A program made the position numbers and the translations under genes. A DNA stretch of 9,924 bases from Pseudomonadota bacterium. Its GTDB lineage: Bacteria > Pseudomonadota > Alphaproteobacteria > Rhizobiales > Xanthobacteraceae. The stretch is taken from the NCBI GenBank assembly GCA_023387695.1, contig JAEWHT010000156.1, positions 1 through 9,924 on the forward strand, read 5' to 3'. Below the pieces are notes generated by a model. It was not told the origin of the DNA and searched no databases. It worked only from the letters and a program-made list of their open reading frames with translations. This document shows, piece after piece, positions 6,438 to 9,924 of the stretch. How positions within the stretch are numbered: position 1 is the stretch's first letter; the number at the start of each line of letters is the position of its first letter.

Positions 6438-7204
6438 GACGAGGTTCCAGCGCCTTTGCGCTCGAGAACCGGCGTCACATAGGTTTCGGTCAGCACCACG
6501 GCATCGGAGAACACCCGCTGGGTCGCGGCATCCAGCATGTAATACTGGATGCGGACCAGGATGGACCCGACGAGGCCCGCCAGCGTCGTGTACATCGCGA
6601 CCGCCATGCCGTCGCTCATCAACCCCATCGAGGAGCGCATCGCGACCTTGTCGGCAGCGTCCAGCCCCGCGATCGGCGCCAGCATGATGATGAAGCCGAT
6701 AATGGTGCCGAGCAGGCCGAGCTTCATCAGCGTATCCGAGACAAACGCACCAAAGCCGTTGGAGCCGCGCAGGCGGTCGGCAAGCGTCCGCAGCAGCAGC
6801 GTCTGGTCGACCGGGCGGTAGTCCTGCGCGGCCGCCTTCGTCACGAGACTTTCGATGTGATCTCGCACCAGCCCGCGCGGAAGCGCAGGCGTGCTCGCAT
6901 CAAGCACCTTGCTGCCATCGGGCGCAGCCAGCACCGCGCGGCAGCGCCGTGCTGCCGCCCCTTCACGCGCGATCGCCCGCGTGCGCAGGAAACAATGGCC
7001 GCAGGTGACGAGATAGAGCACCGCGATCACGCTCGAAATGTAGGTCCGGTCGGAGGTCAGCATCAGATGGATCAGGCCGAACCGCCACAGCAGCACGACC
7101 GCGAAGATCGATAGCCCCGTAAAAATCATCCAGAACAGCAGCGCACTGCGCTCGGACGGGTCAGTAGACGAGCCCGCGATCGGTCCAATGGTCATCGAAC
7201 TCAT
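6434..7204 (-). CDS. MotA/TolQ/ExbB-family proton-channel protein
   Basis: A 256-residue inner-membrane protein. Hydrophobic helices are at about 20-42, 55-74, 158-180 and 198-222. The conserved family core starts with LMKLGLLGTIIGFIIMLAPI (159-178) and continues with GLMSDGMAVAMYTTLAGLVGS (194-214), the typical pore-forming pair of TolQ/ExbB/MotA subunits that use the proton gradient to drive a partner. The cytoplasmic loop (75-157) is moderate in size, and there is no long C-terminal tail of the kind seen in Zorya ZorA. The ATG at 7204 is preceded by AGGAG nine bases upstream (7214-7218). It is the first gene of the minus-strand operon, transcribed away from the two-component genes; its partner overlaps its stop codon. 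Which outer-envelope process it energises is not visible. Confidence 0.92.
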   Translation of the reverse strand: MSSMTIGPIAGSSTDPSERSALLFWMIFTGLSIFAVVLLWRFGLIHLMLTSDRTYISSVIAVLYLVTCGHCFLRTRAIAREGAAARRCRAVLAAPDGSKVLDASTPALPRGLVRDHIESLVTKAAAQDYRPVDQTLLLRTLADRLRGSNGFGAFVSDTLMKLGLLGTIIGFIIMLAPIAGLDAADKVAMRSSMGLMSDGMAVAMYTTLAGLVGSILVRIQYYMLDAATQRVFSDAVVLTETYVTPVLERKGAGTSS

Positions 7205-7213
7205 GCTGCACTG

Positions 7214-7270
7214 CTCCTGACCTCGAACGATTCCACTTCGATTAGATCAAAACCGCGGCTTTGGGTCCAA
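7214..7270 (-). promoter_or_regulatory. Probable promoter and RBS of the channel operon
   Basis: On the minus strand, TTGGAC (7265-7270) and TCTAAT (7241-7246) are separated by 18 bases. The -10 differs from consensus at one position. A leader of about 30 bases leads to AGGAG (7214-7218) and the ATG at 7204. The -35 lies inside a small inverted repeat, GGGTC-CAAA-GACCC (7263-7276). Confidence 0.4.
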
Positions 7271-7289
7271 AGACCCATGCCCAACCCGG

Positions 7290-7308
7290 CTTGGGAAATT
7301 TTCCCGAG
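7290..7308. promoter_or_regulatory. Palindrome, candidate operator in divergent promoter region
   Basis: CTTGGGAAA-T-TTTCCCGAG is a 19-base interrupted palindrome with 8 of 9 arm positions paired, perfect over the inner GGGAAATTTTCCC (7293-7305). It lies between the two divergent promoters, about 20 bases upstream of the operon -35. It is a good candidate binding site for a dimeric regulator such as the response regulator encoded next to it. Confidence 0.5.
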
Positions 7309-7333
7309 CTGCTGTCCGCACTGTTCCCTGCAA

Positions 7334-7362
7334 TTGGCAAGGCGCGGCGGCGTTGTTAGGCT
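7334..7362 (+). promoter_or_regulatory. Possible promoter of the two-component operon
   Basis: TTGGCA (7334-7339) and TAGGCT (7357-7362), 17 bases apart, lie just upstream of the histidine kinase. The Shine-Dalgarno GGGGTGAT (7379-7386) is one base off the full anti-16S match. The -35 is fair and the -10 weak. Confidence 0.3.
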
Positions 7363-7389
7363 GAGCTTATCAAACTTTGGGGTGATCGC

Positions 7390-8757
7390 ATGCGCCTCGT
7401 GCTTCAGCTTGTCGCCCGCCTGCTTCTCATCGTTGTGCTGTGCCTGGGTGCAGCGACCGTGTGGGCCACGTTCGATGCCTATCGCAGCGTCGACCGGGCA
7501 ACTGCCGCATCCGCGCAGCGGGTCGCGCAGGCTCTTCAGGGCCTGTACTGGCACGAGCTGTTGCTGCGGAGCAGCAGGATGCGCGAGCATCTGGTGCCAG
7601 TTCCCGAGTGGCGCACGCTGGAGACGATGAAGCTGATCTCGCCCGGTGTCTGCGTCGAGTTCCAGCCGGCCACCGCATTCGAAAAGCCGCTCTGCGGCCA
7701 GAGCCAGGGGATCGGTCGGACGCCGCCGCGCTGGTTCGCGTCCATCGTTCCGACCTTCCTCGGCAGCCATGCGGAGGTGGTGCGGCCCGTTAGTCCCCGC
7801 GCGACAGCCGCCGGCACGGTGGTCGCGACGCCTGATGCTGCAGCCGCGATCTCGCTTGCCTGGGAATACATCCTCAACGTGATCGACGTTGCGCTGCTGA
7901 TGGCGGCGGCGATCGCGCTGCTCGCCTCGCTTGCGATCGCGCACACGCTGGCTCCGGCGCGCGCCATCGTGACGGCCCTGCAACGCATGGCACGCGGCCA
8001 GTATCGCACGACGCTGCCGCGCTTCCGCTCGATGGAGTTGGCCATGATCGGTGGTGCTGTCGATGGCCTCGGCAGCCGGCTGGAAGAGGCGACGGAACAG
8101 CGCGCCGCTCTGACGCGACGCCTGATCGAGATCCGCGACGACGAGCGGCGCGCGCTCGCCCGCGAGCTGCATGACGAATTCGGGCAAAATCTCTCCGCGA
8201 TACTGGCCTTCGCCAACACGATCGAGACGGCGAGCGCGCAACAGAAGGACGGCGGCATCGCGCAGGATGCGCGCATGATCTCACAGGCCACGCACCATCT
8301 GATGGCTTCGCTGCGCGATGCGCTGAAGCGCCTGCGCAATCCCCTGCCCGAGGAACTTGGCCTCGAGGCAAGTCTCGTCAACCTCGTCGATAGCTGGCGC
8401 TCGCAGAGCGCGACGCAGCCGACGATCCAGCTCGACCTCAAGGGCGATCTCACCGACATCAGCGGTCCGGCCGCCACGACCGCCTATCGGGTCGCGCAGG
8501 AATGCCTCACCAACGCGCTGCGCCACGGCGCGGCGCGCGAGATCTCGTTGCACGTTGAACGCTGCGCGGGCGAAGACGATGCGCTGTTGATCCGCGTCGA
8601 GGACGATGGCGGCGGCGATGCGGCGCGTGTGGAGCGGTCGGCCGGCTTCGGCCTCACCGGCATCCGCGAGCGCGTGACAGCGGCCGGTGGCTCGCTGTCC
8701 ATACTGCCGGCGCGGCGCGGCCTCAGTGTCGCCGCGACGATCCCGCTTGCTGCGTGA
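7390..8757 (+). CDS. NarL-type sensor histidine kinase
   Basis: A 455-residue membrane sensor kinase. TM1 spans about 5-27, a periplasmic sensor region 28-160, TM2 about 161-186, and a HAMP linker about 187-235. The HisKA_3 dimerisation box DDERRALARELHDEFGQNL places the phospho-acceptor at H261. The ATPase domain shows the N box (ECLTNALRHG, N376), G1 (DDGGGD, 405-410) and G2 (GFGLTGIRER, 419-428). The periplasmic part has no PAS or Cache signature I can recognise, but it holds two cysteines, C88 and C102, that could form a disulfide. The ATG start has a good Shine-Dalgarno. The response regulator follows after 7 bases, so the two are surely one operon and partners. Divergence from the channel operon suggests that operon is a target; this is inference. 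Confidence 0.95.
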   Translation: MRLVLQLVARLLLIVVLCLGAATVWATFDAYRSVDRATAASAQRVAQALQGLYWHELLLRSSRMREHLVPVPEWRTLETMKLISPGVCVEFQPATAFEKPLCGQSQGIGRTPPRWFASIVPTFLGSHAEVVRPVSPRATAAGTVVATPDAAAAISLAWEYILNVIDVALLMAAAIALLASLAIAHTLAPARAIVTALQRMARGQYRTTLPRFRSMELAMIGGAVDGLGSRLEEATEQRAALTRRLIEIRDDERRALARELHDEFGQNLSAILAFANTIETASAQQKDGGIAQDARMISQATHHLMASLRDALKRLRNPLPEELGLEASLVNLVDSWRSQSATQPTIQLDLKGDLTDISGPAATTAYRVAQECLTNALRHGAAREISLHVERCAGEDDALLIRVEDDGGGDAARVERSAGFGLTGIRERVTAAGGSLSILPARRGLSVAATIPLAA

Positions 8758-8764
8758 GGCCGTC

Positions 8765-9415
8765 ATGAGCGATGTCGCAGCAACGGGCATTTCGGTATTG
8801 CTGGTCGACGACCATCCGATCGTCCGCCAGGGCTACCGGCGTGTGCTGGAAAGCCAGGGTGATCTGCACGTCGTGGCGGAAGCGGACAATGCCGCGGATG
8901 CCTACGGCGCCTACAAGGCGCACGACCCTGATGTCGTCGTGATGGACATCTCGATGCCCGGCGCCAGTGGGCTGGAAGCGATCCGCAACATCCGCGCGCG
9001 CAATCCACGGGCGCGGGTTCTCGTCTTCACCATGCACAACGAGGCCGTGCTGGTGAAAGCCGCCTTCAGTGCTGGCGCCGCTGGCTTCGTCACCAAGAGC
9101 AGTGCGCCCTCAGTTGTCGTGCATGCGATCCGCAGCGTCGCGCGCGGCGAACGCGCCATGAGCGACGACATCGCGCATGTGCTGGCCGAGGACAGTCTGT
9201 CGACAGGTTCAGTGCTGGATCAACTGGGCGAGCGCGAGATCGAGATCCTGCGCCAGTTCGCCGGCGGAGCGACCACCGAGCAAATCGCGACGCACCTCAA
9301 TCTCAGCGTCAAGACGGTGCAGAACTATCATTATCTGATCAAGACCAAGACTGGCGCACGCACGGACGCGCAGCTCGTGCGGCTGGCAGCGAGCTGCGGG
9401 CTGACCAAGATCTAG
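8765..9415 (+). CDS. LuxR/NarL-family response regulator
   Basis: A 216-residue DNA-binding regulator. The receiver domain (about 9-125) has the acidic pair D15/D16, phospho-acceptor D61 (VVMDISMPG), T89 and K111. After a linker, a LuxR-type helix-turn-helix starts at LGEREIEILRQFAGG (154-168) and includes the recognition helix region SVKTVQNYHYLIKTKTG (181-197). The start at 8765 is chosen over an in-frame ATG at 8687 that would overlap the kinase by 71 bases: GAGG overlaps the kinase stop five bases upstream of this ATG, and the resulting N-terminus fits the family. Phosphorylation by the kinase just upstream is expected to cause dimerisation and promoter binding. It ends 9 bases from the convergent repressor gene, leaving no room for a terminator between them. 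Confidence 0.95.
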   Translation: MSDVAATGISVLLVDDHPIVRQGYRRVLESQGDLHVVAEADNAADAYGAYKAHDPDVVVMDISMPGASGLEAIRNIRARNPRARVLVFTMHNEAVLVKAAFSAGAAGFVTKSSAPSVVVHAIRSVARGERAMSDDIAHVLAEDSLSTGSVLDQLGEREIEILRQFAGGATTEQIATHLNLSVKTVQNYHYLIKTKTGARTDAQLVRLAASCGLTKI

Positions 9416-9424
9416 ATTGGAGTG

Positions 9425-9924
9425 TTACGCCTTCAACCCGCGCAGTAGCAGGGCAAGCGTTGCATCGACGCGCGCCGGTAGCTCGGCGTCCTTCCACTCG
9501 TCGGCGTGGGCCGGATGATGGAAGCGGCAGGTCGCATCGAACAGCGCACGCGCCGTCGTCTTGACGTCGGTCGCAGCGAACTCACCCTGCTTCACACCGT
9601 CAGCGAGGATCGCCGCGATCTGGTCGATCATGGTGTCCTTGTGACACTTGACGGCGGCACAGGCTTCGCGCGCCAGCGTCAGATAGGTTTCGAACATTTC
9701 GGGGTCGTCGAGCACGCGCGAACGCTTGGCCGCGAACAACGTGCGCAGCCAGCGGTCGAGGCGCGCGGGCGCGGGCCCCTGCTCTTCGGCGATTGCAAGC
9801 AACGGTGCGTCGATGCGATCGAGCCAGCGTTTGGCGACGGCCTCGCGAAGCGAAGCCTTGCTCGGGAAATGGCGATAGACGCTGCCGTGGCTCACATCGA
9901 GCGCACGGGCAACGTCCACCACAG
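9425..9924 (-). CDS. TetR-family transcriptional regulator, 5' end cut by window edge
   Basis: At least 165 residues of a TetR-type repressor are visible, with the gene running off the window. The visible N-terminal end contains the recognition half of the helix-turn-helix (VARALDVSHGSVYRHFPSKASLREAV, with the typical GSVYRHF and K contacts). The preceding helix is missing, so the GTG at the edge is not the true start. The C-terminal helices form the ligand and dimer domain and match no effector class that I can name. It is convergent with the response regulator and its own targets, usually divergent neighbours, lie outside the window. Confidence 0.9.
   Translation of the reverse strand, partial: VVDVARALDVSHGSVYRHFPSKASLREAVAKRWLDRIDAPLLAIAEEQGPAPARLDRWLRTLFAAKRSRVLDDPEMFETYLTLAREACAAVKCHKDTMIDQIAAILADGVKQGEFAATDVKTTARALFDATCRFHHPAHADEWKDAELPARVDATLALLLRGLKA

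Noticed and set aside
5736..6482. 248-codon plus-strand open frame opposite the ExbD-like gene
   Set aside because: It spans the overlap of real minus-strand genes and has a His/Arg/Glu-rich composition typical of an antisense shadow.
5751..7204. Zorya-type anti-phage system (ZorA/ZorB)
   Set aside because: The channel protein lacks the long tail of ZorA, the partner lacks an OmpA-like peptidoglycan-binding domain, and no ZorC, ZorD or ZorE homolog lies nearby.
7201..8241. 346-codon minus-strand open frame opposite the histidine kinase
   Set aside because: It is antisense to a clear kinase with all motifs, has a low-complexity Arg/Ala/Gln-rich translation, and is typical of shadow frames in GC-rich DNA.
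7536..8477. 313-codon minus-strand open frame, also antisense to the kinase
   Set aside because: Ser/Arg/Ala-rich shadow with no recognisable domain and no ribosome site.
7390..9415. MoxY/MoxX-type methanol-metabolism regulators
   Set aside because: The general architecture fits, but no methanol or cytochrome genes are nearby and the sensor region cannot be assigned by eye.

Overview
The window looks like chromosome of a GC-rich alphaproteobacterium. Codon use, Shine-Dalgarno-led genes with frequent GTG starts, and the kinase-Usp and NarL-type two-component families point to a Bradyrhizobium-like Rhizobiales member. That assignment rests on general resemblance, since there is no rRNA or marker gene here.

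Layout. On the minus strand, reading from 7204 down to 75, five native genes lie in one direction: a MotA/TolQ/ExbB-type channel protein, a single-span ExbD-like protein with a YfaP/DUF2135-like sandwich domain, a two-span membrane protein of unknown family, a calcineurin-like metallophosphoesterase, and a cytoplasmic Ser/Thr kinase fused to a universal-stress domain. The first three overlap by 4 and 8 bases and the last two abut with no gap. This suggests a membrane proton-channel module together with a phosphatase and kinase signalling module.

Between the third and fourth genes the row is broken by a compositionally different block (about 2504-5113). It carries one plus-strand gene of 811 codons with a NERD/PD-(D/E)XK-like nuclease signature in the middle and a SEC-C zinc motif at the C-terminus. 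The block is bracketed by direct repeats. The right copy is the intact 3' end of the two-span membrane gene plus about 27 bases downstream. The left copy is a diverged fragment of the same 3' end with an in-frame 69-base internal deletion. This is a clear footprint of an insertion or recombination event that delivered a candidate defence-type gene into an otherwise ordinary locus.

Divergent from the channel operon, 7390-9415 encodes a NarL-type two-component pair: a membrane histidine kinase and a LuxR-type response regulator. A strong palindrome lies in the shared upstream region. The window ends inside a minus-strand TetR-family repressor that converges on the response regulator with 9 bases between the stop codons. 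No tRNA, rRNA, CRISPR array, integrase or transposase was seen.
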